A stretch of DNA of 64,000 bases from CAVTHW01 sp963734625 (lineage in GTDB: Bacteria > Acidobacteriota > Terriglobia > Bryobacterales > Bryobacteraceae), in NCBI GenBank assembly GCA_963734625.1, contig CAVTHW010000008.1, positions 1 to 64,000 of the forward strand. The letters are read 5' to 3'. The first letter of the stretch is position 1. Every line of letters begins with the position of its first letter. Positions 16,143-26,025 of this stretch are shown here, piece after piece. Position numbers and translations under genes: made by a program. The notes beneath the pieces were generated by a model. That model was not told the origin of the DNA. It saw only the letters and a program-made list of their open reading frames with translations, and made no database searches.

Positions 16143-17220
16143 GAAACGGTTGGAAGCGCTGGGTCAATCCATCTGGCTGGACTACATCCGGCGAGATCTG
16201 ATCGCCAGCGGAGAGCTCCGGCGTTTGATCGAGAAGGACGGACTGCGGGGGATGACCTCGAATCCTTCCATCTTCGAGAAGGCGATTGCGGACAGCCACG
16301 ACTACGACGAGGACATTCGGGCCATGGCGCTCAAGGGAGAAGACGCTAACGCTATCTACGAAGCCCTCAGCCTGCGCGACGTGCAAAGCGCCGCCGACGA
16401 GTTCCGGCCCCTTTACGACAAGATCGACGGCGAAGATGGATATGTCAGCCTGGAGGTCAATCCACACCTGGCGCACGACACCAAAGGCACGATCGACGAA
16501 GCCCGCCGGTTATGGGCCGCGCTGAACCGGCCCAACGTCTTCATTAAGGTCCCGGCCACGGCCGAGGGAGTGCCCGCCATCCGGCAACTCATCGGCGAAG
16601 GCATCAGCGTCAACGTGACGTTGCTCTTTGGGCTGCCGCGGTACCGGCAGGTGGCGGAAGCATACATCGCCGGCATCGAAGCGCGCGCCGCGCAAGGAAA
16701 GGCCGTGAAGCATGTGGCGTCGGTAGCCAGTTTCTTCGTGAGCCGCATTGATGCGCTGGTGGATCCGCTGCTGGAGAAGCTCGCCGCGAAGAGGGTGCAT
16801 GGTCAAGTGGCCATCTCCAGCGCGAAGGTGGCCTATCAAATCTACAAGGAGATCTTTGGCAGCGACCGGTTCAGGAAGCTGGCTGGTGAGGGCGCTCGTG
16901 TCCAGCGGCTGCTCTGGGCCAGCACCGGCACCAAGAATCCGGACTACAGCGATGTGAAATACATCGAGGATCTGATCGGACCGGAAACGATCAATACTGT
17001 GCCGCCCGATACTCTCGACGCCTACCGCGACCACGGTGATCCGAAAGCCCGGCTCGAACAAGATGTCAAGGAAGCCCGCTGGGTCTTGCAGCGACTGCCG
17101 GAACTGGGCGTCAATATCGACAATGTGACGCAGCAACTGGAGGACGAAGGCGTTGAGAAGTTCAACCAACCGTTCGACAAGCTGATGGTGATCTTGGCGC
17201 AGAAGTCGTCTCGCATTTGA
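16126..17220 (+). CDS. tal: Transaldolase
   Basis: A protein of 364 residues of the long (TalB-like, Tal-only) type found in actinobacteria, cyanobacteria and acidobacteria. It moves a dihydroxyacetone unit between sedoheptulose 7-phosphate and glyceraldehyde 3-phosphate in the non-oxidative pentose phosphate pathway. Signature elements are GMTSNPSIFEKAI (about residues 42-54), the Schiff-base lysine Lys141 in NVFIKVPAT, NVTLLFG (about 165) and LLWASTGTKNP (about 261). The start ATG overlaps the preceding stop (ATGA), suggesting translational coupling. The Shine-Dalgarno GGAGGGAGG lies within the duplicated segment. The ORF is complete and normal in length. Confidence 0.95.
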   Translation: MSGNPLKRLEALGQSIWLDYIRRDLIASGELRRLIEKDGLRGMTSNPSIFEKAIADSHDYDEDIRAMALKGEDANAIYEALSLRDVQSAADEFRPLYDKIDGEDGYVSLEVNPHLAHDTKGTIDEARRLWAALNRPNVFIKVPATAEGVPAIRQLIGEGISVNVTLLFGLPRYRQVAEAYIAGIEARAAQGKAVKHVASVASFFVSRIDALVDPLLEKLAAKRVHGQVAISSAKVAYQIYKEIFGSDRFRKLAGEGARVQRLLWASTGTKNPDYSDVKYIEDLIGPETINTVPPDTLDAYRDHGDPKARLEQDVKEARWVLQRLPELGVNIDNVTQQLEDEGVEKFNQPFDKLMVILAQKSSRI

Positions 17221-17229
17221 CGGTGAGGC

Positions 17230-19029
17230 ATGGAACTGAGCCCACTCGCGGGAAAGCCGGCCCCACCCTCGATGCTGGTGAACGTACCCAGACTGGTGAC
17301 GGCCTACTATACGGAGACGCCTGACCCTTCCGTGCCGGAACAGCGGGTTGCCTTCGGCACCTCGGGGCATCGTGGTTCCTCATTTGACGGGGCATTCAAC
17401 GAATGGCATATCCTTGCGATTAGTCAGGCCATTTGTCTGTACCGAAAGCGGCAGAATATCGATGGCCCGCTGTTTCTCGGCATGGATACGCATGCGCTTT
17501 CCGTGCCGGCGCTTGCCAGCGCGCTTGAAGTGCTGGCGGCTAACGGTGTGGAGGTCATGCTGGCGGAGGGCGATGAATACACTCCGACCCCCGCCATTTC
17601 TCACGCGATTCTGACCTACAACCGCGGTCGTAACTCTGGACTCGCCGACGGTATCGTGATTACGCCTTCGCATAATCCGCCGCATGACGGCGGCTTCAAA
17701 TACAATCCCCCCAACGGAGGGCCGGCGGAATCCGCGGTCACCGGCTGGATCGAGGCGAAGGCGAACGAGTTCCTCGAGAATGGCCTGCGGGCGGTGAAAA
17801 GCATACCTTTCGAGAAAGCTCTGCACGCCTCTACGACGCACCGGCACGACTACCTCCACGCATACATTGCCGATCTCGCCAATGTGATCGACATGGATAC
17901 CATTCGCGGCGCGAAGATCAGCCTGGGGGTGGATCCGCTCGGTGGCGCCGGGGTCCACTACTGGGCGCCGATTGCCGAGCGCTACGGATTGAACCTCACG
18001 GTCGTGAACCAGGCCGTCGACCCGACCTTCCGCTTTATGACAGTGGATTGGGACGGCCAGATCCGCATGGACCCGTCCTCGCCCTATGCGATGCAGTCAT
18101 TGATCGGCCTGAAGGACCGCTTCCAGGTTGCCTTCGCCTGCGACACGGACCACGACCGGCACGGGATTGTCACGCGCAGCGCGGGATTGCTTCCACCCAA
18201 CCATTACCTTTCCGTCGCCATCTTCTACCTCTTCCAGCACCGGCCGAAATGGCCTGAGGGGGCGGCGGTGGGTAAGACCGTGGTGAGCAGCCAGATGATC
18301 GATCGGGTCACCGCCAAGCTTGGCCGCAAGCTCTACGAGGTGCCGGTTGGCTTCAAGTGGTTCGTCGATGGTTTGTTCGATGGCTCGCTCGGTTTTGGCG
18401 GCGAGGAGAGCGCGGGGGTGTCTTTCGCCCGTCTGGATGGCAGCGTGTGGACGACGGACAAAGACGGAATCGCGCCGGCGCTGCTGGCGGCGGAGATCAC
18501 GGCCCGGATGGACCGCGATCCCGGCGAGATCTACCGCGAACTCACGCGCGAGTTCGGCGAGTCTGTTTACAACCGCATTGAAGCGCCGGCTACCACTGAG
18601 CAAAAGAAGATTCTGGCGAGCCTCTCACCGCAGCAGGTCCGGTCCACGGATCTGGCCGGCGAAAAAATCCAGGCCATCCTTACCAAAGCGCCGGGCAACG
18701 GGGCCCCCCTCGGCGGGTTGAAGGTGGTGGCGGAGAGCGGATGGTTCGCGGCGCGTCCGTCGGGAACCGAGGATATCTACAAGATTTACGCGGAGAGTTT
18801 CCGGGGAGCGGATCATCTGCGCCGCATCCTTGAGGAAGCCCAGGCCATCGTCAGCGATACTCTGGCGCCGGATCCGAGGGGAAATCATGAGCAAGCAAGC
18901 CCGTGTCAGCCACCCGATCTACAACCTTCTACCTGCGGAAATCGAAGGGTTCGATTCCCTGGCGGAACTCGCCCTGGATATGCGCTGGTCGTGGGATCAT
19001 GCTACCGACAAGGTGTGGCGGCAGCTTGA
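17230..19029 (+). CDS. pgm: Phosphoglucomutase (alpha-D-glucose phosphate-specific) with extended C-terminus
   Basis: A protein of 599 residues that interconverts glucose 1-phosphate and glucose 6-phosphate. Landmarks are FGTSGHRGSSFDGAFNE (about residues 42-58), the phosphoserine loop TPSHNPPHDGG (Ser147), the metal loop DTDHDRHG near 304, FGGEESAG near 393 and the phosphate-binding RPSGTEDIYKIYAESF near 510. The family usually ends soon after this, at about 545-550 residues. Here the frame runs about 45 residues further and overlaps the first 143 bases of glgP. The tail (after VSDTLA) has no family similarity and is the out-of-frame reading of glgP, so the original stop was probably lost. 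It starts 9 bases after tal. Confidence 0.94.
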   Translation: MELSPLAGKPAPPSMLVNVPRLVTAYYTETPDPSVPEQRVAFGTSGHRGSSFDGAFNEWHILAISQAICLYRKRQNIDGPLFLGMDTHALSVPALASALEVLAANGVEVMLAEGDEYTPTPAISHAILTYNRGRNSGLADGIVITPSHNPPHDGGFKYNPPNGGPAESAVTGWIEAKANEFLENGLRAVKSIPFEKALHASTTHRHDYLHAYIADLANVIDMDTIRGAKISLGVDPLGGAGVHYWAPIAERYGLNLTVVNQAVDPTFRFMTVDWDGQIRMDPSSPYAMQSLIGLKDRFQVAFACDTDHDRHGIVTRSAGLLPPNHYLSVAIFYLFQHRPKWPEGAAVGKTVVSSQMIDRVTAKLGRKLYEVPVGFKWFVDGLFDGSLGFGGEESAGVSFARLDGSVWTTDKDGIAPALLAAEITARMDRDPGEIYRELTREFGESVYNRIEAPATTEQKKILASLSPQQVRSTDLAGEKIQAILTKAPGNGAPLGGLKVVAESGWFAARPSGTEDIYKIYAESFRGADHLRRILEEAQAIVSDTLAPDPRGNHEQASPCQPPDLQPSTCGNRRVRFPGGTRPGYALVVGSCYRQGVAAA

Positions 19030-21433
19030 TCCCGAGCTGTGGGAGATCACACATAACCCCTGGGTCGTGCTGCAGACGGTCTCGCGGGACCGAATCGAAC
19101 GTGTGCTGGCCGATCCCGTTTTCCGCAAGAACGTGGATGGACTGGTCGAAGCCAGCCGGCAAGCAGTCGATGCGCCCGCGTGGTTTCAGCAGAGCCAATC
19201 GCGGACTTCTCTGACCTGCGCCGCGTATTTCAGCATGGAGTTCATGCTGAGCGAGGCCTTGCCCATTTACTCGGGCGGACTTGGCAACGTGGCCGGCGAT
19301 CAACTCAAGGCCGCCAGCGATCTGGGAGTGCCGGTGGTTGGAGTGGGATTGCTCTACCAGCAAGGTTATTTTCGTCAGGTGATCGACAAGAACGGAGAGC
19401 AACAGGCCCTCTACCCGTATAACGATCCCGGACAGTTGCCGATCACCCCGTTGCGCGAACCAAACGGGGAGTGGCTGCGACTGGAGATCGCGTTGCCCGG
19501 CTACTCGGTCTGGCTGCGCGCCTGGCAGGCCCAGGTCGGCAGGGTGAGACTCTACTTGCTGGACAGCAATGACGCGGCGAATCACCCTGCTCATCGGGGG
19601 ATCACCAGCGAGCTATATGGCGGCGGGCCGGAGTTGCGCCTCAAGCAGGAACTGCTGCTCGGGATCGGCGGATGGCGCCTGCTCCACGCGCTCGGAGTCC
19701 ATCCGGAGGTCTGTCACCTGAATGAAGGCCACGCGGCGTTCGCCGTTCTGGAACGTGCCTACAACTTCATGGAAGAGACAGGGCAGCCTTTCGAAGTCGC
19801 CCTGGCGGTCACCCGAGCGGGTAATCTCTTCACTACCCACACGGCGGTGGCCGCCGGTTTTGACCGTTTCGCTCCGGCCCTCATCGAGCAATACCTTAGA
19901 GGGTATGCCGAGAAGAAGCTGGGCATTGCACTCGATGATTTGATGGCACTGGGCCGCCAGAACCCGGCCGACTCGTCGGAGCCTTTCAATATGGCGTATC
20001 TGGCAATGCGCGGGAGCGGGGCGGCCAATGGGGTGAGCCGCTTGCACGGACAGGTCAGCCGGCGCCTCTTTCTGCCTCTGTTTCCGCACTGGCCGGAGGA
20101 CGAAGTCCCGGTTGGACACGTGACCAACGGAGTCCACATGCCCACCTGGGATTCGGCCCAGGCCGACGACCTTTGGACGGACAGCTGTGGAAAGAAACGC
20201 TGGCTGGGGACATCGGAGACCCTGGAGCAGGACATCCGCCGGGTCTCAGACGCCAAGCTCTGGCAATCTCGGATCGAAGCCAGCAAGTCTCTGGTGGAGT
20301 ACGCACGCGAACGATTGTCCCGGCAACTGGACGCCTCCGGCGCGCCGCCCGAGGAGGTCGAAGCCGCCAAGCACCTCTTTGATCCCAACGCCCTGACGTT
20401 GGGCTTTGCGCGCCGCTTCGCGGCCTACAAAAGACCGAACTTGCTGCTGCACGACCCGCGGCGGCTGCTTCGCTTGTTAACCAATTCTCAGTGCCCGGTG
20501 CAACTCATCATCGCCGGCAAGGCCCATCCGGAGGACCATGCGGGGCAGGCGCTGATTCAGGAATGGATGCATTTCATCGGGCAGCCTGAGGCGCGCCCAC
20601 ATGCGATCTTTCTCAGTGACTACGACATGCTCTTGACCGAGCACCTGGTGCAAGGCGTGGACGTCTGGATCAACACGCCGCGGCGGCCCTGGGAGGCTAG
20701 CGGGACGAGCGGCATGAAGGTGCTGGTCAACGGGGGCCTCAATTTATCGGAGTTGGACGGCTGGTGGGCGGAGGCCTACACGCCTGAAGTCGGCTGGGCG
20801 TTGGGAGACGGCCAGGAACACCACGACGATCCGGCCTGGGACGCTGTCGAAGCCGAAGCGCTCTACGGCCTGCTTGAACGTGAGGTGATCCCGGAGTTCT
20901 ACAAGCGCGACGAGCGGGGCATCCCTACCGCCTGGGTAACGCGGATGCGGGAAAGCATGGCGCGGTTGACGCCGCGCTTTTCCGCCGACCGCACGGTTCG
21001 CGAATACACCGAGCAGCACTACCTACCGGCTGCGGCAGCCTACCGTGAGCGCGCCGCCGATAAGGGCGCAATGGGCAGACAAGTCGTCGATTGGAAGAAC
21101 GCCGTAGAAAGAGAGTGGCCTGCACTGCGCTTCGGTGAAGTGAAAATCGAAACCAGCGCGGAGCAGCAGGTGTTTGAAGTCGAAATCATCTTTAATGGTC
21201 TCGACCTGAATGCGGTGCGAGTGGAGCTTTATGCCGACGGCGTCAAAGGCGGTGCTCCGCTGCGGCAGGAGATGGAGCGCGTTCGCCAAGTGGCAGGAGC
21301 GTCCGCGGGCTACATGTATCGCGCGCGGGTGCCCGCATCCCGCCCGGCCACCGACTATACGGCGCGGGTGATACCGCACTATGACGGCGTTGCCATCCCA
21401 CTGGAAGACGCACGAATCAGTTGGCAACGATGA
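18887..21433 (+). CDS. glgP: Alpha-glucan (glycogen/maltodextrin) phosphorylase
   Basis: A protein of 848 residues that releases glucose 1-phosphate from alpha-1,4-glucans using phosphate and pyridoxal phosphate. The ATG at 18887 with GAGGGG upstream gives MSKQARVSHPIYNLLPAEI. The N-terminal 110 residues are the DUF3417-type domain of the long TIGR02094-like phosphorylases (AELALDMRWSWDHATDKVW). Further landmarks are YFSMEFMLSEALPIYSGGLG near 117, NEGHAAF near 284, VTNGVHMPTW near 419, and the PLP-site segment EASGTSGMKVLVNGG near 604 (Lys in GMK). Together with Pgm it feeds glucose 6-phosphate from stored glucan into the pathway. The start lies inside the pgm frame. The stop overlaps the next gene as ATGA. 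Confidence 0.94.
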   Translation: MSKQARVSHPIYNLLPAEIEGFDSLAELALDMRWSWDHATDKVWRQLDPELWEITHNPWVVLQTVSRDRIERVLADPVFRKNVDGLVEASRQAVDAPAWFQQSQSRTSLTCAAYFSMEFMLSEALPIYSGGLGNVAGDQLKAASDLGVPVVGVGLLYQQGYFRQVIDKNGEQQALYPYNDPGQLPITPLREPNGEWLRLEIALPGYSVWLRAWQAQVGRVRLYLLDSNDAANHPAHRGITSELYGGGPELRLKQELLLGIGGWRLLHALGVHPEVCHLNEGHAAFAVLERAYNFMEETGQPFEVALAVTRAGNLFTTHTAVAAGFDRFAPALIEQYLRGYAEKKLGIALDDLMALGRQNPADSSEPFNMAYLAMRGSGAANGVSRLHGQVSRRLFLPLFPHWPEDEVPVGHVTNGVHMPTWDSAQADDLWTDSCGKKRWLGTSETLEQDIRRVSDAKLWQSRIEASKSLVEYARERLSRQLDASGAPPEEVEAAKHLFDPNALTLGFARRFAAYKRPNLLLHDPRRLLRLLTNSQCPVQLIIAGKAHPEDHAGQALIQEWMHFIGQPEARPHAIFLSDYDMLLTEHLVQGVDVWINTPRRPWEASGTSGMKVLVNGGLNLSELDGWWAEAYTPEVGWALGDGQEHHDDPAWDAVEAEALYGLLEREVIPEFYKRDERGIPTAWVTRMRESMARLTPRFSADRTVREYTEQHYLPAAAAYRERAADKGAMGRQVVDWKNAVEREWPALRFGEVKIETSAEQQVFEVEIIFNGLDLNAVRVELYADGVKGGAPLRQEMERVRQVAGASAGYMYRARVPASRPATDYTARVIPHYDGVAIPLEDARISWQR

Positions 21434-22038
21434 TCACCTGTATGTTTCTGGACATCGGCGGTGTCTTGCTCACCAACGGGTGGGATCATCAAGGCCGCAA
21501 GCTTGCTGCCAAGACGTTTGACCTGGACCTGGATGAGCTGGAGGATCGGCATCACCTGACGTTCGACGCCTACGAGGAGGGGAAGCTTACGCTCGAAGAG
21601 TATTTGGGTTGGGCGGTCTTCTACCAAAAGCGGTCGTTCACCCGGGCGCAGTTTAGCCGCTTCATGTTCTCGCAGTCAAAGCCGTTTCCTCAGATGATCG
21701 ATTTGGTCCGAAAACTCAAGGTGCGGCACGGACTGAAGATCGCCGTGGTCAGCAACGAAGGGCGCGAACTGAATGCTTATCGCATTCGGAAGTTCAAGCT
21801 GGATGAAATTGTGGATTCCTTCATCTCCTCGTGCTTCGTCCACCTCCGCAAGCCCGACGCTGAGATCTTTAGGCTGGCGCTGGACATCGCCCAGGCGCCG
21901 GCCCGGCAGGTAGTCTATATCGAAAACACCCAGATGTTCGTCCAGATTGCGGAAGGTTTGGGGATTCGAAGCATTCTTCACACGGATTACAGGTCCACCT
22001 GCGCGAAACTGGCTTCGTTAGGATTGCAGAATGACTAA
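21430..22038 (+). CDS. HAD-superfamily hydrolase (YihX-like)
   Basis: A 202-residue HAD subfamily IA phosphatase-like protein. ATG 21430 overlaps the glgP stop, which favours it over the upstream TTG at 21421. The nucleophile is in CMFLDIGGVLL (about residues 4-14), where the usual DxD is DxG, as in the YihX group. Motif II is VVSNEGREL near 108 (a Ser/Asn version). The conserved lysine is in LRKPDAEIFRLAL near 140, and the acidic motif IV is VYIENTQMFVQIAEGLG near 162. E. coli YihX hydrolyses glucose 1-phosphate. Placement after glgP and pgm makes a sugar-phosphate substrate plausible, but this is context only. The Asp-to-Gly change in the acid/base position leaves phosphatase activity unproven. 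Confidence 0.82.
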   Translation: MITCMFLDIGGVLLTNGWDHQGRKLAAKTFDLDLDELEDRHHLTFDAYEEGKLTLEEYLGWAVFYQKRSFTRAQFSRFMFSQSKPFPQMIDLVRKLKVRHGLKIAVVSNEGRELNAYRIRKFKLDEIVDSFISSCFVHLRKPDAEIFRLALDIAQAPARQVVYIENTQMFVQIAEGLGIRSILHTDYRSTCAKLASLGLQND

Positions 22039-23251
22039 GGAGTCATCCATAAAACCAGCTAAACCGCGCATCCTGACCATCAACGGCGGTTCGTCGAGCA
22101 TCAAGTTCGCGCTGTTCGAGGATGGCGAACCGCTGCGGCGAGTGCTGCAGGGGAAGGTTGACCGCATCGGATTGGCCGGTACGAACCTGGCATTTAGAGA
22201 CACGGTTCGGAACCAGCAAGACAGTTGCGCCGTCGAGGCCCCAGACTACAAATCGGCGGTGGCTTTCCTTCTCGATTGGCTCGGACGGAAGACCGGCTTC
22301 GCTTCGGTTCGGGCTGTCGGACACCGTGTGGTCCACGGCATGCAACACACCGCGCCCGAGCGCGTCACCGAGGCATTGGTGGATGAACTGCATGCCATCA
22401 GCCCGTTCGCCCCTGAACATCTGCCGGGGGAGATTGAACTGATCGAAGCGTTCCGCCGGCGTTATCCGAAACTGCTTCAAGTGGCCTGCTTTGACACGGC
22501 GTTTCACCGCACGATGCCTCGCGTGGCGAAGCTGCTGCCGATTCCACGCCGCTTCGACGCAGCCGGGATCGAGCGATACGGTTTCCACGGCCTCTCCTAT
22601 GCCTATCTCATGGAAGAACTCGCGCGCGTCGCCGGAGCGAATGCGGCCAAAGGGAAAGTGATCCTGGCTCACTTCGGTAACGGCGCCAGCCTGGCGGCAG
22701 TCCACGGCGGCAAGAGCCTCGACACCAGCATGGGGTTCACGCCGGCCGCTGGGGTGCCGATGGGTACCCGGCCGGGCGACTTGGATCCCGGCGTCGCCTG
22801 GCACATGCTGCGTTCCGAGAATCTGACACCCGAACAGTTCAACGACATCATCAATCATAAGTGCGGCCTGCTGGGCGTTTCTGAAACCAGTTCCGACATG
22901 CGCGATTTGATCCAGCGCCAGTCGAGCGATGTCCGCGCCGCCGAGGCAGTGGAACTATTCTGTTACCAGACCCGCAAATGGATCGGGTCGTTCGCCGCCG
23001 TTCTCGGCGGAGTGGAGACGCTGGTGTTTTCCGGCGGAATCGGCGAGAACACCGGGGAAGTGCGCGCCCGTGTGTGCAGCCGCTTGGGGTTTCTCGGTAT
23101 CGATTTGGACGAAGCCAGGAACGGCGTCAACGCCCCGGTAATTTCCACTGAAACGAGCCCGGTCACCGTCCGCGTGATCCGCACCGATGAAGAACTGATG
23201 ATTGCGCGCTCGGTGTGCAGGCTGCTGACTGATGAAGGCCGGACTCTATGA
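22031..23251 (+). CDS. ackA: Acetate kinase
   Basis: A protein of 406 residues that makes ATP and acetate from acetyl phosphate and ADP. All family landmarks are visible: TINGGSSSIKFALF (about residues 16-29), VGHRVVHGM (about 96), FDTAFHRTMP with the catalytic Asp near 156, ERYGFHGLSY near 176, HFGNGASLAAVHGGKSLDTSMGFTP near 213, and FSGGIGEN near 336. It overlaps the HAD gene by 8 bases. No phosphotransacetylase gene accompanies it. The phosphoketolase three genes downstream supplies acetyl phosphate directly, so AckA would here be the energy-conserving last step of that shunt. Confidence 0.96.
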   Translation: MTKESSIKPAKPRILTINGGSSSIKFALFEDGEPLRRVLQGKVDRIGLAGTNLAFRDTVRNQQDSCAVEAPDYKSAVAFLLDWLGRKTGFASVRAVGHRVVHGMQHTAPERVTEALVDELHAISPFAPEHLPGEIELIEAFRRRYPKLLQVACFDTAFHRTMPRVAKLLPIPRRFDAAGIERYGFHGLSYAYLMEELARVAGANAAKGKVILAHFGNGASLAAVHGGKSLDTSMGFTPAAGVPMGTRPGDLDPGVAWHMLRSENLTPEQFNDIINHKCGLLGVSETSSDMRDLIQRQSSDVRAAEAVELFCYQTRKWIGSFAAVLGGVETLVFSGGIGENTGEVRARVCSRLGFLGIDLDEARNGVNAPVISTETSPVTVRVIRTDEELMIARSVCRLLTDEGRTL

Positions 23252-23291
23252 GGACTACCCTGAAGATGGCGCGAGAGGCTCTGAGACCCGC

Positions 23292-26025
23292 ATGACCGAG
23301 CCCCCCCCCATCGCCGAACATCTCAAGGGCAAAGCCTGGCATAACCAGTCTGCCGAGGAAGTACTGGCACATCTAGGCTCCTCAGCGGCCGGACTGTCTG
23401 CGCGGGAAGCAGCACAACGCCTCGCGGCTGACGGCCCGAACGAGCTGATTGAAGGCAAGCGTATCAGCACGCTGCGGATTCTCCTCGGCCAGTTCAAGAG
23501 CCTCATCATTTGGATTCTCATTGCCGCCGGTGTCGTCTCCGGCTTGTTGGGGCAAGCGGTGGATGCCATCGCCATCCTCGTCATCGTCGTTCTTAACGCC
23601 GCTATTGGTTTCTATCAGGAGTTCAAAGCGGAGAAGTCCATCGCGGCGCTGAAGAAAATGACCGCGCCTCTGGCCAAGGTTCGGCGCGAGGGGGAAGTCG
23701 CTTCTATTCCTGCATCGGAAATCGTCGCCGGTGACATCCTAACGCTGGAAGCTGGCGACGTGGTCGCGGCGGATGCCCGGCTCCTGGCGGCGGCTTCGCT
23801 CAAGTGCATCGAGTCCGCGCTGACCGGCGAGTCGGAGACGGTGACGAAACAGCCTGCGACCCTGGAGCAGGGCGATCTCCCGCTCGGCGACAGGGAGAAC
23901 ATGGTGTTCATGGGCACGAGTGTCGCAGCGGGCACCGGCCAGGCCGTCGTCGTGGCCACGGCGATGAAGACCGAACTGGGCCGCATCGCGGGACTGATGG
24001 AAGAAGCGGACGAGGAGCAAGGCACGCCGCTGCAGCGAAGACTTGACTCATTCGGGCGCATTCTCGTATGGGTGGCGTTGGGCATTGTCGCGCTGATGTT
24101 CGGGCTGGGACTGCTGCGCGGGATCAAACCCTTGGAGTTGTTCATGACCTCGGTCGGTCTCGCCGTGGCCGCCGTGCCGGAAGGGTTGCCGGCGGTCGTC
24201 ACCGTGGCGCTTTCGTTGGGGGTGCTGCGCATGGCCCGCCGCCGTGCGCTTGTGCGCAAACTGGCCGCAGTCGAAACGCTCGGCTCGACCAGCGTCATCT
24301 GCACGGACAAAACCGGCACATTGACCGTCGGCGAGATGACCGTGCGCGCTCTCTACGTTTCCGGCCAAAGCTACGAAGTCACCGGCGAAGGTTACGGACC
24401 GGATGGCGAAGTCCAATTCGAGGGCAGGAAGGCGGAAGCGCCGCATCTCGTACCGTTGCGCGAACTCGCGACCGTTCTCCTCGGCTGCAACAATGCGCAT
24501 CTGGTCGAGGCGGACGGCGCTTGGGAAACCGTTGGCGATCCCACCGAAGGCGCATTATTGGCGGCTGGCGCCAAAGCCGGCGGTGACCGAAAGCGCATCG
24601 AGAAGGATCTGCCGAAGCACCACGAGATTCCGTTCGACTCCGACCGCAAACGGAGCGCGGTGATCCGGCGGAAGCCCGACGGAAAGCTCCGAGCGTTCAT
24701 CAACGGCGCGCCCGGCGGGTTGTTGGAACTTTGCACTGGTCTTTACACGAGCACTGGTATCCGCCCTCTGACCGCACAGGATCGGGAGCACATTCTGGCG
24801 CGGACCTCCGCGATGGCGAAGAAGGCCCTGCGCGTGCTCGGTTCTGCCTGGCGCGACCTGGACGACGCGGCGCCCGCCGACCTCACCTCGGACACCGTGG
24901 AGCGCGAACTCGTGTTCGTCGGTCTGGCGGGGATGTATGATCCGCCCCGGCCCGAGGCCAAAGACGCCCTCGCCAAGTGTCGTGCCGCCGGCATACGCGT
25001 GGTAATGATCACCGGCGATCACCCGGATACCGCGAAGGCCATCGCGCAGGAAATCGGCATCGCCTCGACCGCCGACGTTGCCATCGCGGGTGTCGATTTG
25101 GACAGGATGTCCGACGACGAACTCCGCAAACGTGCGCCTAAGAATCGCAGTGTATTCCCGCGTCACCGCCGAGCACAAGCTGCGCATCATTCGCGCCTTG
25201 AAAGCCAATGGAGCCGTCGTGGCGATGACGGGCGATGGCGTAAACGATGCCCCGGCCCTCAAGGGCGCCGACATCGGCATCGCCATGGGGAAGGCTGGCA
25301 CCGAGGTCACCAAGCAGGCGGCGGATATGATCATAACCGATGACGACTTCGCCACCATCGTCGACGCTGTGGAAGAGGGCCGGGGCATATACGCCAATAT
25401 CCGCAAGACGCTCCAATACCTGCTGGCGGGCAACACCGGTGAACTGCTGCTCATGACCGTCTGCGTAATCATCGGCCTGCCGGCGCCGCTACTGCCGATT
25501 CACCTGCTGTGGATCAATCTCGTCACCGACGGCTTGCCCGCGCTCTGCCTGGCTAGCGACCCCATCGACCCCGACGTGATGAAGCGCCCCCCGCGCCCCA
25601 GATCTGAGCGCATCGCGAACCGCAGTTTCCTGCGTCCGATGTTCGTCACCGGTTTCCTCACGGGCGGCGTCACCTTCGCGGTTTACTCCTATGTCCTGCA
25701 GATGGGAAGCGCACAAACTGCCCGGACGTACGCTTTCGCCGTGTTGGTCTTCGCCGAGCTTTTGCGGTCCTTCGGCGCCCGCAGTGAAAGCAAGCCGGTC
25801 TGGCGGATCTCTCTTTTCACAAACGTCAACCTCGTCGTAGTCGTTGCAGTCTCTATCGGTCTTCAGGTTTTGAGCCAGCACAACGCAACTCTGGGCAGCC
25901 TCTTGAAAACATCGCCTATGCCGCTCGCCGATTGCCTGGTTCTTCTCGCCGTAGGCGCTATCCCGCTCTTCATCCTGGAGATGGAGAAGGTTATCCGGCT
26001 CGCCCGGCGAGCGCAGCTGGTTTGA
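23292..26025 (+). pseudogene. P-type cation-transporting ATPase (type II, Ca2+-ATPase-like), one +1 frameshift
   Basis: Joined, the two frames give a protein of about 910 residues like bacterial SERCA/PMR1-type pumps. The actuator domain carries ALTGESETV near residue 176. The phosphorylation site ICTDKTGTLT lies at about 336-345. FVGLAGMYDPPRPEAK and MITGDHPDTAKAIA follow in the first frame. TGDGVNDAPALKGADIGIAMG lies near 25229, after the shift. Membrane helices M1-M4 precede the catalytic loop, and M5-M10 form the C-terminal quarter (LLWINLVTDGLPAL). The frame changes by +1 at about 25138-25145, inside the P-domain, where removing one A from cctaagaatc restores the family sequence. If real, the break removes the hinge motif and all C-terminal helices. 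The start is uncertain (ATG 23292 or 23232). The ion is not proven. Confidence 0.88.
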
